This document shows positions 12,338-25,258 of a DNA stretch of 64,000 bases, piece by piece. Below the pieces are notes generated by a model. The model had not been told where the DNA came from. It did no database searches and worked only from the letters and a program-made list of their open reading frames with translations. A program made the position numbers and the translations under genes. Numbering within the stretch: position 1 is the first letter of the stretch; every line of letters begins with the position of its first letter. Source of the stretch: Psilocybe azurescens (lineage: Eukaryota > Basidiomycota > Agaricomycetes > Agaricales > Agrocybaceae); assembly GCA_023853785.1 (NCBI GenBank), contig JAJIRX010000835.1:1-64000 (forward strand), written 5' to 3'.

Positions 12338-14914
12338 ATGGCTGTCGTTGGAATTGATTTTGGAACCCTTCATTCAAAGGTGAGCCGATGTTTAGATCCT
12401 ATTGCAATGAATATCATATTCATTCAGATCTACGAATACAGATTGGAGTAGCCAGACATCGCGGAATCGATATTATCACCAATGAGGTGTCCAACCGCGC
12501 AACACCGTATGTTCAGTTTTCTGGTTTTATATATTTTCTAATCACTTTTACAGATCTCTAGTCGCGTTTGGGCCCAAGCAGCGTGCCATCGGCGAGGCAG
12601 CAAAGACCCAAGAGACCTCCAACTTCAAAAACACCATCGGTTCACTCAAGCGTCTTATTGGCAGGGCTCTCTCCGATCCCCAGGTGCAGGATGTAGAGAA
12701 AAAATTCATCAACGCAAAGTTGGTTGATATCAATGGAACAGTTGGTGCTGAGGTGCGTTTTCTTTTTCCTGGGGCCGCAAATTTTTTATTTAATGATGAA
12801 TTCAGGTCACATATCGTTTCGAAAAGGTTCAATATACCATTACACAGCTGGTGGCGATGTACTTGGGCAAGCTGCGCGACATCGCAGCTGCTGAGCTCAA
12901 GGCTATCGTATCTGATATCGTTATCGCCGTCCCAGGATGGTACACCGATGTCCAGCGACGAGCCATCATCGATGCCGCTGCCATCGCCAATTTGAACGTC
13001 CTCCGCATCATCAACGATACCACCGCCACTGCTCTCGGATACGGTATCACCAAATCCGACCTCCCAGAACCCGAAAATCCCCGCCATGTCGTCTTTGTCG
13101 ATGTCGGACACGCCGATTTCTCCGTCGCCGTTGTCGCCTTCTCCAAAGGCCAGCTCACCGTCAAGAGCACTGCCTACGAGCGCAATCTGGGTGGACGTGA
13201 TATCGATTACGCTCTCGTCAAGCATTTCGCCGAGGAGTTCAAGACAAAGTATAAGATCGATGTCATGAGCAACCCCAAGGCCACCTTCCGTCTCTCCGCC
13301 GGATGCGAGAAGATCAAGAAAGTTCTGTCCGCCAACAGCGATGCCCCCTCAACGTCGAATCCATCATGAACGATGTCGACGCCACCTCCAAACTCTCTCG
13401 CGACGAGCTTGAGGCCTTCATCGCCGACGTGCTCGACCGCATCCCGGGCCCCCTCCAGCGCGCGATCGCCGACTCCGGCCTCACCCTCGAGCAGATTGAC
13501 AGCGTCGAGCTCATCGGCGGGTCCACCCGCGTGCCCTCCGTGCGCCAGCGCATCCAGGACGCCTTCCCCGACAAGGTGCTCTCCACCACGCTCAACCAGG
13601 ACGAGGCCATCGCCCGCGGCGCGACCTTTGCCTGCGCGATGCTCTCCCCCGTCTTCCGCGTGCGCGACTTCCACGTCAACGATATCAACCACTATCCCAT
13701 CAAGACGCAGTGGACTGCCTCCCCTACCGACCCGGACGATGACACTGAACTGCTCGTGTTCCCCCAGGGCAATTCGATCCCGTCGACTAAGGTCCTGTCT
13801 TTCTACCGTAAGGAGCCGTTCAGCATCGAGTCGGTGTACGCCGAGCCCGCGCTCTTGCCTGGGGCCATCAACCCGTGGATCGCCAACTTCACGGCGAAGG
13901 AGGTCCCCGTGTCTGCTAATGGAGATGCGACGTGCGTCAAGCTCAAGACGAGGCTGAACCTCCACGGCATCATGTCGTTCGAAGCTGCGTACGTTGAGGA
14001 GATCGAGGAGAGGGAAGACGCCGCGCCTACGCCTGCCCCGATGGACGTAGATGCCCCGGCTGATGGTGCCCCGGCTGCGCCCCCGCCGGCCCCCAAGAAG
14101 AAGCGGGTGGTAAAGAAGAAAGGAGATTCCTTTCGTTGCCACGAATACCTCGTTGGACAAGTCCGTTGTTGAGCTGCTCAAGGAGCAGGAGAGCCAGATG
14201 CACGCCGCCGACAAGCTCGTCATGGACACTGAGGTAACGCATTTTTCTGGTTTTAATCTTTCTTGCACTCATTATCTATTTTTAGGACCGCAAAAACGCT
14301 CTTGAGGAGTACGTCTACGACATGCGCGGCAAGCTCGAAGACCGCTACGCACCCTTCGCCAAACCCGAGGAGAAAGCCAAGCTCCTCGCTGGGCTCTCCG
14401 AAGCCGAGGAATGGTTGTACACCGAAGAAGGCGAGGAAGCCACCAAATCGGCATACGTTGCCCGCCTCGACGCGCTCAAGGCGATCGGCGACCCCATCTC
14501 CTTCCGCTACAGGGAAGTCGACGAGCGCAAGAAGGCCGCGGCGAACCTGCGCGAGACGCTCGACAACTACATGGCGCAGGCGACCTCCGCCGAGGACAAG
14601 TACGCGCACATCGACGAGAAGGACAAGCAGAGCGTCGTCGAGAAGGTCGCGACGATCCGCAAGTGGCTCGAGGACCAGAGCGTGCGGCAGGGCGAGAAGG
14701 AGAAGAGCGCGGACCCGGTGCTGACGAGCGCGGAGATCGAGAAGAAGCGGGACGAGCTGATCTATTTCGCGATTCCGATTCTGACGAGGCCCAAGCCCAA
14801 GCCGGCGGTGACGCCTGGCGGCAGCGGCACCAGACGCCCGCGGAGTCGTCGAAGACCCCGCCTCCCCCGCCCAAGGAGGAGGACAAGGGCCCTTCGGAGA
14901 TGGATGTCGATTAG
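12338..14914 (+). CDS. SSE1: HSP110-type Hsp70 nucleotide-exchange chaperone (SSE1 family)
   Basis: Hsp110 proteins are cytosolic Hsp70 relatives that act as exchange factors and holdases for Hsp70. The start at 12338 gives MAVVGIDFGTLHSK, the phosphate-1 motif. Exons are 12338-12379, 12442-12506, 12554-12752, 12806-14233 and 14286-14914, all with GT..AG borders, for about 787 codons. Visible parts include IINDTTATALGYG and VVFVDVGHADFSV in the ATPase domain, VELIGGSTRVPSVR, LNQDEAIARGATF, SPVFRVRDF, the acidic loop, the helical C-terminus and a terminal EMDVD acidic end. Three single-base shifts interrupt it: one C missing from the C run at 13344-13348, one extra A near 14116-14123, and one C missing near 14830. 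Sequence on each side matches the family, so these look like consensus errors. The gene is probably functional. Confidence 0.93.
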
Positions 14915-17900
14915 AGGGATGAGGTTCTTTTCGTTTGCTTTGTAGAGGCATTGTTTCTGTTCTCGATTCTGCTTTTTTTCTTTTCTCACATTTTTACAAA
15001 TCACCGTCAAAGTTAACGACACATCACACCATGTTTTTTTCTGATATATCGTTGTAATTCATGTAATCCAGGGCTCCAGAGAGGGGGAGCGGGGGGAAAA
15101 TAGACATTAACTCGAGTTGTACTAGTATACTTGCGTGCTACTAGCTTAGTTCCAAAGATTTGATTACTACTATCGTGATTCGTTCGTTATACAAGTTGCA
15201 TCGGATGATGTGATCACGAACTTGATTTGAAGTGGTGTCTTTTCATCTTCGCTACTCATGAGTCGGATGTGCGTGTATCAAAATTCGGAATTCAGATGCA
15301 GGGCGCTTCTATCCGGCATTGGAAATTAGTATGGGCGATTCCGTGGAATCCTTTTATAGTCTCGAATGTGACAACAGCGGGAAGCTGGCACATAATCGAA
15401 TAAGATAACGTCAAAGCGAAAGAATCAGAAAGCACCAAACTGTACAGTTGTTTAAAATTTGAAGATCCATATACCCAAGATGCATAAATAATACGACTGT
15501 ACGTGGGACCAGCAAGAGAGATATTATCTCTTGGCCCTTATGCTATTTCTAACTTTTGGTTCTCCTCGCAAAAAAATTAGTATGGGCGATTCATTTTCCA
15601 CCCACCATCACAGTCCCGAATGGCAATAGCGAGTTGGCAGGCTCGCCATAATCACTTCTGTTAACCAGTTGCTCTGGACTTATCCAGGACTCCCTTTTTC
15701 TTTCATACGAACCTTCCTGAAAGCGTGGATTTGGATCTTCCTTCAGGACCAATTGCGACCGGCGCATACTAAGCAAGTCAGAACGAGTCGTTTCGGACGC
15801 GTTCAGCTCACGTGGTTCTTGCGCAGATCACGCCTTCGATGTAGCAAGACCAATGCAACAGAAGGCACCCCAAGTAATCTGTATTCACGGATTGCTTGAT
15901 TTACTTCTGAAATGATCGAAATATCTGGGCCATTAAAGATATTCCGTCTAATCTACACCTTCCCTGCATTGAGCAAAGTTATTTTATACTAAAATAGAAC
16001 CTGTATCTGCATTACTTTCATCGGCGCGTCTTTTTGGAATAAAGGGGATATTCGTTGTACTTGTGCGGTTGGTTCTGGGCGTATTCTGATGATGATGACC
16101 GGTTCTCTGATGAATCGCATCATGTAATGAAGGTCAAATGCATTTGTGTGCCCACTGCAGGGTCATTTTCGCACCTATCCGGACACTTGAGAGAGGCGAA
16201 TCGAGATTCATACGGCGATAATGCCGGTAATCAACGTCAACGGCGGCAAAAAGATCAGGGTTCAAGGAGTCTGGAGGCGCCTTAGTTGTGTGCGAGTCAC
16301 GCCTCCCGACTTTCCGAGAGCTATAAATAGAGTGTAAGGATTTACTTGGGATAAAAACATTTTTTGTTGTTTGATGGAAACATTTCTCTTTGTGTCTTTT
16401 GTAAGTGGTTGTTCAGGTTGCGGTTAGTACTTGGTTGCTTGTTGCGATTCGGTTAGTGTTGTGGCCAGGAGGAAAGGACAAATGATGACTCAAGCTGAGT
16501 TTTTTTTAACAAGGAATTCTGGAGGTCTTCTGCGGTTTAGGGTCTGAAAAGTCGATTTTTTTGTTCCTTGATTTTTGTCAATTGAATTTTCTGTCGTTTC
16601 GTTCCACTTTTTCAGGATCCAAATATCCAGCTTTGGATGCGGATTTTTTCGAAGCAAAGAGTAGGATGGATGGGGATACGATACGCGGACTTGCTTTTGT
16701 ACTTCTGTCCACCCTCGGACGTCCTGACCCTTAAGGCTTATGTGGTGACGTTATGAGAGCAAAGAAAAGTCGATGAGCGCTGAAGAAGAGAGTCAAGTGC
16801 TTGTGCCCTGATGCCAGCGTCGTTGCGTTAGAGACGACCTAGATATTAGTCCCCCTTGAAATAAACCGACAGGATTCTGAGGGGGGGTTCTCGAATCTTC
16901 TGTTGTTGACTTAAGGTTTGCCAAAATAAAGAGATCCTGATGTTACGAGCCTCGTGTAGGACGCGAGGCGGGTCTTTTTGGGCTTTTTTCGTGGTTGAGA
17001 ATTATTAATCGACCCGTGTGTCCGGGACCGTGAGGTGTGAGTATATGTTGAAAAGGGTCGAAGAATAAGTCGAAAAGACCCTTCGGAGATCAGGGACCGG
17101 CTTTCATGGTGCATACGGTCGGGTTGAGGTGCGAGCATTGATGCACCAGGCCAATGGAGCTGCAGTGACCACATCAACCAAGGGCATTGGCGTGTTTTTT
17201 TTTAAAGGTTTCTAGACCTGAGGTAAGTATAGCACCGTACTTGGAACCCTCGGAGTTATTTCTTTTCGTCCCTTGTGACTCGTAAATCCTGTAGCACGAG
17301 GTTGTCCGAGATGGAATATGGGCGGATGAGGAGAGCCCAGAGGTTCGGCATCTAAGACGCAATTTTTCATCCCAAGATGGTCGTGTTGAGGTTGAAAGTC
17401 TCGTCGAAAGTAGAAGTTGAAGTTGCTTACAAGCAGGGTGTATCATCAGAGTAAGAGACGGCCCCTCCTTGGAGTGTGTTAATCACCGATCAAAGAAGGG
17501 ATTTTTCAAAGATGCATGAGGGCCCAGGGGTCGTGTTCCTCCATGGACAGACAAGGAGCGTTCAGAGTTTGGGGGTATGATGGAAATTTGAATAGCTGGG
17601 AAGGAATGTCGACTTGGAGCTTCTTCGACTGGTCATCGATATCATGTCTTGATTCTTGTCTCCACGCTCCGCGTCTGTCAATGCAAGGTTCATACTTGGA
17701 AGAATCACTTATTCAAGGAGGTGCCGATGTATTTGGTTTTGACGGCCAGATAATTCATGGGCTGAAAATGCACAGTGACGTGACTAGCCTTCAGAGTCTT
17801 GAGAACAAGAAAGCCGACGTGGCAGAGGCTGTACTGGCTTGACGCCGCTTGAGGCCTTGACTGTTTCTGGAACTCACACAACAACAACGGCATCTTGCAT

Positions 17901-18448
17901 GAAATATCTTGCGATGCAGTGCTCACGCCAATGTCCAATAATTATTGAGAGTTGTACTTGCAAGATCGCGGCTTTTGTGACAGATAAGAGCTCTCATAAT
18001 AACAAAAGAGCAAGTAGAACCATCTCTGAAGGAGCTTTTTGTATCTAGAAAACGATTAGCTTGAATAGGCAAAAAGTGAACGAGAATTCGGACATTAACT
18101 CGCCAAAGTCCAAGTGCGACTAAATGGAGCGACATTCCCCGAGCTCCAGTAGCTTCCCTTGATCGAGGATACCCAGCAATAGACAATTGACCTCTCAGAT
18201 GAAAAGACATCCACAGGTTGCGTTGACTGAGACGTCGTAGACGGAACAAAACAAAAGTATTGTTCGGGACCTATTGAACTGTGAAAAAAATCCGGTAACT
18301 TCAGGAAAGACCAAAGAAAAGGACGTAGAGTGCTTTTATGATATTCCTGGTAGCGAAGCGCAATGGGGAAGAGGAGAAAGGGGAGATATATAAGTCGGAT
18401 CAGTGACATGGATGCTTTGAATTGTAACATACCTCAGATTTGAGACCC
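14915..18448. other. 3.5-kb gene-poor region
   Basis: No gene recognised on either strand. The first ~200 bases are probably the chaperone 3' region. There is a degenerate repeat pair (annotated separately) and an isolated CTATAAATAG box at 16321-16330 with no coding region just downstream. Open stretches such as 17516-17842 have no motifs. No LTR, TIR or poly(A) signature was found. Confidence 0.4.
15323..15655 (+). repeat. degenerate direct repeat pair
   Basis: The 19-mer AAATTAGTATGGGCGATTC occurs exactly at 15323-15341 and 15574-15592, 251 bp apart. Similarity continues in weaker form for about 60 more bases in each copy (AGTCTCGAATG..CATAATC versus AGTCCCGAATG..CATAATC). The total unit is about 80 bp. 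Origin unknown; no element ends are visible. Confidence 0.6.
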
Positions 18449-21400
18449 ATGTTTAGGCCGGACCCGGACTTTGTTGACTCCGGCGATTCTGCTTCCTACC
18501 ACCAGGATCTCTCCTCCTTCCCAACGTTCAGCTATCCGTCGTCGCCTCCAGTCCATCGCCAGCATCAGCAATCAGGGGCGTACAGAGGTGAGTAGCGTTC
18601 TCCCAGGCCGGTGATGTCCCGGTTAATGCTAGTGTGTTACTGACAAATCAGGGCTCGCTACCATTAGGCCCACCGATGTCAACCAGGCAAAACAAGAAAC
18701 AGCGGAAAAGTCGCAACAATGCCAATAACCGCGAGAGAACGGTGACCACTCTCACCGAAGACCCAAATACACCCTATCTCATTCCTACACCGAGCGAGGA
18801 ACCTGCTGGCTCGCATATGTCAGCGCCGTTTTCTGGGGGTGGAGCAAAAATGCACAGCAATCTCGCTATGGGTCCACCGCATTCATATCAAATGCAGACC
18901 AACTTTGGGGGATATGGTTTTCAAGGACCGGCGTTTGGGCCTATGCCGCTCATGCAACAACAGCACCAACACCAACATCAACAGCAGCAACAGCAACAGC
19001 AGCCATTCTTCTCCTCTCCTCCTCAGCAGCACAACAATCAGCCGCAGCGTGTTCCGATTCCTGATATACAACCCAAGGTTCCGCTGCCGCCTGGAAAGAA
19101 CGATCTGGAAATTCTGCAGAACCTGAAGAAGCTTATCATCAACAACCAACACCCCCTCTACAAGGCTGTTCCTTCCCCAATGTCTCTTGCTCGTCTCTAC
19201 AAGGGTACGATCACGGCCCAACCTCAGCAAACGGCTGGACGTACGGAACAGGCGCCCACTGAGCATTACAGCGAATCGGCTGATGGACAACCACCTGTGA
19301 CCCCAACTTCGACATCCGGCTTCAACCAGCCTGCTGGCGAATACGGTGACAGACGGCAACGTGGTCGTCTACAAGGAGGGAAAGATAGGAGAGCTGGTGG
19401 TCCTGGTGCGAACCAACAACACAATGTGCTCTTTACTTTTAAACTCTTCTTCCGAAATCTCATTGACAATTTGTCGAATTTCTACAGCCCTCCCAAGGCA
19501 ATCACGGCGCTCGTTACAACAATGCTCCTGGCGGCAACTCTGTGGGGTCGCTTAACACTCAAAACTTCAAGATAGGCAAGAACAATTCAGGGCCTTCCTC
19601 AGCTGGTATACAGCCTGAATCTCAGTCTTCTGATGTAACTTCCGGTGGACCGCCTCAGCCTGGTCTGGAAGGCCAACGTCGTGGTTATGAATACTCGGCT
19701 CGCTATCCACAGTCCGAGTCTGCTACGGGCGGTCGACCTAGTGATTCTAGCTACGACAACATGGACGCAGATGTACCTATGACCGATAAAGGTTCCGTGT
19801 ATAGTGGTAAGGATGACGCACCTCGTCCAGGAAGCTGGGCTGCTCCACGAGATATGGCTCATTCTTATGATGACCGAGAATTTGACTCGGAAAGAACTGC
19901 TACGCCACGTCCAGCTATGGCAGATCCGGCCAATGTTGATGCTCGGCCTGCGGGCGGTCCTGATCGGAGGACCTGAGCCTGATGGATATGACAGAATGCA
20001 AGAGCATCGCGCTCGAAGGGGAGAATGGACTGACCGCGATCGCAGCTATCCCGATCGCGGTCGCGACACGGGACTCACTGATACCCGTAGATCTTCCTCA
20101 GTAGCTGAACAGCGCCAATATGATGCAGAATATGGGCAGCCCCCTGCCCGCAGAGGCACAGCTGAACCACCTCTGCCGCCAGATGCACGCCACTTGTCTG
20201 AAAATCCTCCTGCTGGTGATGTTCGCCCTCCTGTAGATGCTCGTCCCCCGCCTGATACTCGGGCTGATGCTCGTGCGGCTCCTGCTCGCACAAATGAACG
20301 TCTGGGCCTTGATAATACTGAAGACATTCAATCACTGCGATCTTCTTCTGTACGTCCGACAGACGCTTCTGCTCCTCTAGGTTCCATTCCGCCTCCTGCT
20401 ACATCTGGGGATGATATTGTTGATGACCCATCAGTGCGTCCGTCTTTGAAAGAACGATTGAATCCTGCTCGATCCTCGAGAACTCCAACTGAGGCTCCCA
20501 TGGGCGCTGGGGACCAACACCCTCCTCATTATGCGCAAGAGCGTTCCAGAAAACCCAACAAATACCGTGGTAACGCTAATACGCATGGCGGCCCTCCTTA
20601 TGATGAATCAAGAAGATTGAATAGCTTCGGAAGGCCCATGACACCTAGCGCTGATGATTCTCCTCCTCACAATACCGCGCCTGGTGGTCCACCTCCACCT
20701 CGTCGGCCTTTCATTCCCCATGGTGTGGAAGGCCGAAAGAATCACTCTCCGGCTTCTCGTGGCGGTCATCGTGATTTCCGGGGCCCGGGCCGCTCTGTGT
20801 CCCGTGACCGTGCAGGTTACCGACCTGATTTCCATGATCCTCGTTACCCTGGTGGTGTAGACCCAGAGGTTCCTCGCTATGAAGGAAGACCGTATAGAGA
20901 ATTTTCACCTCCTCCCATGTCGGGTGGACGTGTACTTCCCTCTGATGCTCCTCCTGGGCGTGATTATCACCAATATCCCCCAGCAGCTCGACGCGAATGG
21001 GGTGGGCCTCACGAGGAAGAAGAGTACTATAAATCTCGAGGATGGGATGGCCCACCTCATGAGAAAGGACGTTACGAAAGAGATTATCCCCCTCCTCCCC
21101 GAGCTGGTGGCTGGGAAGGTCGATCAGAGCGTGAATACGTTGCTAGAGGTATTTGTGTCTTGCTTTTTGATGGTGCGAAGCGATCCGAGTAACCTTACTA
21201 TTAGATGCGTACCCGCCAGGTCCTCCTGGACCTCCTCCAGATGAGCGCTACCCTCCTGGGCCTGTATCTGTCCGCGACACAGATCGGACTCGACCACCAC
21301 CTCCTGGTGGATATGGGGCTCCTTTTAGTCGTGTTCGTCCTCGCAGTCCAAGCCCTCCCAGGCATCCTGGGCCGGGATCTGTTGATGGCTCGAGGCCACC

Positions 21401-21788
21401 CATCAAGCGAGCTCGTGAAGATTTTGGTCCTGATTATTACGCTGGCGGGGGCGGACGCGACCCCATGCGTCGCCCTCCAGCTGAGTATTCCCACCCTCCT
21501 CGTTCAGGGAAGTCAGGGTCCGCCTCCTAACTCTGGCTGGGCACCCCTCCTCCCTCTGGGTTGAGCGGTGGTGGTGGTGGTGGTGGTGGTCCTCCTGGTG
21601 ATCGTGACTATCGAGTGGGAGAGAGAGCATGGATTACGCGCCACCCCCAGGTGGTGCTTATGATAGGAGGTCTCCCTGGCCCACCTGGCCCTCCAGGTGG
21701 AAGGATGCCTTACAATCGTGGCAGCGGTTATGGACGTGGCGGCGGCGAGCCACGAGACAGAGGCGGCTATGGGATGCCGCGACCGTGA
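18449..21788 (+). CDS. proline/arginine/glycine-rich low-complexity protein
   Basis: The ATG at 18449 begins MFRPDPDFVDSGDSASYHQD and a GTGAGT donor follows after about 145 bases. The second exon carries a basic segment (NKKQRKSRNNANNRE), a Gln/His tract (18950-19000), and the only conserved-looking block: NDLEILQNLKKLIINNQHPL then YKAVPSPMSLARLYKG. After the intron 19426-19487 the protein is disordered, rich in Arg, Pro, Asp and Gly, with RPPIKRARED near 21400 and a Gly run and RGGG repeats before the stop at 21786-21788. A second intron lies at about 21152-21204. Several one-base shifts interrupt the frame (between exons 1 and 2, near 19970, 21515 and 21640-21690). Composition suggests an RNA-binding or nuclear condensate protein, but no domain is recognised and no function is claimed. 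Confidence 0.6.
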
Positions 21789-22108
21789 ACAGTCTACGAC
21801 GAATCTGATTTCCTTCATCTGACGGACAAAGTTGCTTATCTAAAAATTTGATCTACTCGAAACAAATGGACATTTTGCTTGGGATATTACGACGATATTG
21901 TATCGGATGCTGACGATGATGACTTACGATCTCTCAAGACATGTATTACTTTTTCTGAATTCTTATGTCTGGATGGACGACGACTGGATATTTCCGTTTT
22001 ATGTCAATCTCATTGTTCTATGGTTTCCGTTTATGCTGTCATTTTATGCTTATGCAATATGTAAAAACAAACACGTCTGACACAATTATGAAAACCGGCT
22101 TTCTTTCC
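21789..22108. other. convergent 3' spacer
   Basis: A 320-bp spacer between the stops of two convergent genes. It should contain both polyadenylation regions. Nothing else is seen. Confidence 0.4.
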
Positions 22109-23450
22109 TCAGCCACTGGCACCGAATGTTGTTATGGCGTCTCGTACGACGAGGTTCGGCAATGGTTTCTTGTCCGGTAAAACCATCTCGCCTTTGGCCT
22201 TGGGACTCATCATGTTCTCTTTGGTATAGTAGTCTGACCATAAATTGCCGTCTGCGACATAGGGATTGAGGAGGATGAAGCGAGAAAAATCATCGGGCGT
22301 AATTTGAGTGGATTCAGGTGGAGTCGAGGGATTGTCTGGCGTCAATGGGGGCATATTGCGGATACCGAAATGAACAATTTGGATCCAAAAGTATGTCATC
22401 GTAACGTGGAACGACCTTCCCTTCGTATGTGGACTGACAAAGATATACTTTTCCAGCCCTTTGAAGATAAGGTCTTTTCCTATTGTTAACACGCCAGATC
22501 AATAACCACTTCGGCAGATACTTTTGAATATGCTTACCTTCTTTACGACCATACTTTGTGAGAATCACATAGGCGATCCGAATATGCGTGTAATGATCCC
22601 ATTCTGGCAAGGTAAACGAATGGAACTGCTCCAGAAATTTGTCGGGTGGTGAGTCGGTTTCTATCTTTGTCAACCAGGATTCTAATTTATTGGCTAGCAT
22701 ACTCGGTGATCTTGGGTTCGGTGCTTCTGTCTCGGACAAGTTCTTCATCAGGCTGGTGTCTTTTCCCGAATCAGCTATTTCGATTGCGAGCTGAAGCCAG
22801 CCAAAAGCCTCCGGGAGTCCTGTCCCAACTATTGTGTTTTCAGTGAGAGAGGTCTTGAAAACGGACGTTATTTTTCCAGAGGTTATTTTTGAAAAGGCGA
22901 TGCGAATGTAATCAAGGCTCATTGCATTAGGCCTGTCGGATTTGTTTGCCAGGCTATTTTTTAGTGGCAGAGACATATAAATCAGTACATGTATCCCAGG
23001 TTTCCAATTTGAATCTAAAGCTCACATTAGAATAGGGCGTTCTTTCTTGCCGCCGTCTATATTATCACTGGCCCTCGACGCGGAAACTAATATCTCCCCC
23101 AAGGCCTCGACACTTTCAGAGACACGTTCTGAATCCGAGGCATCGACCATCCAAACTAAAGCCTTGCTGTTGTTGATATAATGATGAAGTAGACCATAGA
23201 GGTGCTTTCCACACCCTGTTCCGACATCCCATCCAGTTATCCTAAACGGCTTACCACTGGAAGTCGGGACGTCGAAAGTTTCCACGTTAAACCCGATACT
23301 GGGGATTGTTTGGACAATCTCTCCCAGTTTGAGTAGGTAAAGCAACGTCGTTTTGCCTGTGTAATCCAGACCTAGAATCGTAATCGTAATCTGCGAGCCA
23401 TTGCCACTTGGGTATAAACGATCCATGAGTCGACGGATGATGGAAGACAT
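22109..23450 (-). CDS. atypical ARF-family GTPase with long C-terminal extension
   Basis: ARF/SAR proteins recruit vesicle coats in their GTP form. Exons 23450-23026, 22953-22538 and 22479-22109 give 403 residues with no frame break. ARF features: P-loop [19 protein letters not shown] switch I, WDVG switch [14 protein letters not shown], and LANKSD, where the NKxD motif is created exactly by removing the 72-nt first intron. The first 180 or so residues are the GTPase. The remaining ~220 ([44 protein letters not shown]) form an extension I associate with mushroom ARF-like proteins. Oddities: there is no Gly at position 2, so no myristoylation. The canonical WDVGGQ reads WDVGTGCG, losing the catalytic glutamine, and switch I has Ser for the usual Thr. 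It may bind GTP without normal hydrolysis. Confidence 0.85.
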
Positions 23451-25258
23451 GTCTAGATAAGTTTGGATGCGAGCTAAGTTTAAAAAACAGCAGAGGGTAT
23501 GGCAATTCTGTCTTTTTCGAGATCTTATATAGCTGTGAGGGAGGCTGTCCGCGCCGTCACGACGACTGAAAAGACGTCTGTCAAACACCTATAATGTCAA
23601 CGTGTCCGTAGTCAAACATCGTGTGCAGATAGAGACCAATAAAGTGACGAACGTCTTGAATCGCCTTCAATTCCGACAATACATGGCTAACTGAGGTGTT
23701 TTCAGATATTCAGTACAACACCAATATTCCACTGCCGCAGACTCCGAATAGCCCGTGTTAATTTATGATAGTCGAGGATCCCCAAATTGTACACTGATTT
23801 ATCCCTGTTTACTCCGATTCCTTCTCAGCTTAAAATCTGATTACAATAAATATATAGATCGTTAGCGAAATCAACAGAACCTTCAATTTAACCATCTTCA
23901 AATACAGTGAGCACGACATCTAATAACTTCAATGTGCGTATCTGAGAGAAAGAATGAAAATCTTTGTAATGTACCACTATCCATATACCTCACCATTGCC
24001 TCCAACAGTTATCCAGGCGCTTAGACGTCGACACATCTCAGAGGAGTTCAAAATAAATACAATTCCAGCGTCGATCGCGTGTACATAGGCCGTAGCTCTA
24101 TTTTTAATGTGATATGCAGGCAGTTGTTCAACGCTCAGTTCTAAATTTAGAATAAATCGAAATTGGGGACTCTCGCCACCGTATACCGCACAGTACTTGT
24201 CTTCAGATGCGAGCAGACTGTGCGTTTTCAAGATGGAAGATACAGCGTTAAATTATGTTTTTTCTCTTATCTGGTCCTTGTCGTCAATGCGAACCCTCTT
24301 TGGTCCAAATTCGCACTTGCTCTGAGGCATCTCCAGTCCCGAAAGAGATGTCATGTGTTGCTGGGCCTTCGTTCTGCTTGTATATAGAATTAGGCTCAGT
24401 GTCAATCCATATTGCGATCATGGTTCACTTGGGTTACTGTAAAATGAACTTGTCAAACAAGTAGTCGTGAAGAGAAAATCACACCCAGCTTAGACTCGCT
24501 TGGAGTTGATCGACTCCTCGTGTTATATGATCAGAATCGACCGAGGAAGACTATGGATAATAGAATATACGGGTGTGATTCTCAGTGATATAAATAATAA
24601 GGTTGGATGTGAATGCATCGGCATCCGCCAGCATTGGGAGGGTGCAATACACCATATCGATCTCCTGTCATGTATAATTTATTGCCACACAAGATCTAGA
24701 ACTGCATGCAGAAGCAGAACTCGCTGAATGGTTCGGGGTATATCCGGTGCTCAGGTGTATCACTCATTATCCACAACTAGAATCCAGATCGATCTCCATA
24801 CTATTTCCGAGACGTTCGATAAGTTGTAATACAATGTACTGCACAAGTGAAGAAGGAAGCCTTGACCACAATCATGACAGTGTCAGCTTCGCAGTCAAGA
24901 GTCGAGCAATAAAGCGTGCGTGATACATCTGAGCATCCAACGCAAACAGAAACTACAGAGGAAATGAAGTAAACATGCTTTACAAACTCACTAGACTACC
25001 ACATTGGTCCATCAGAGAGACTGTCACATCGATCAAAAGCGCAGTCCCTGAGTTTCAAAGAAAGCAATTCGAACTGAAGAATCGCAACCAGCTTTTTGAC
25101 GCTTCACTGTACAAATCAAAGAATACAACAAATACTTTACATGAAAGCGGAAATCGAAACTGAATAAATCATAGGCCAGACCATGCAACAGCCTGAAGCT
25201 GCTCACGCGTCGAACTTGAAGTCGAATTCCTTATCGAAATTGACCACAGGGTCCTTGA
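23451..25258. other. intergenic region
   Basis: Lies between the start of the GTPase gene and the end of the securin-like gene (both minus). It should hold the GTPase promoter near 23451-23800. Otherwise it is AT-rich with only motif-free short open frames on both strands. Confidence 0.35.

Noticed and set aside
13207..14951. Long open frames on the minus strand (353 and 232 codons) opposite SSE1
   Set aside because: They are antisense shadows of the GC-rich coding strand; their sequences are Arg/Val/Leu-rich with no motif, while the plus strand shows clear Hsp110 motifs.
16321..16330. CTATAAATAG TATA-like box
   Set aside because: No coding region with recognisable features starts downstream within several hundred bases, so it is not annotated as a promoter.
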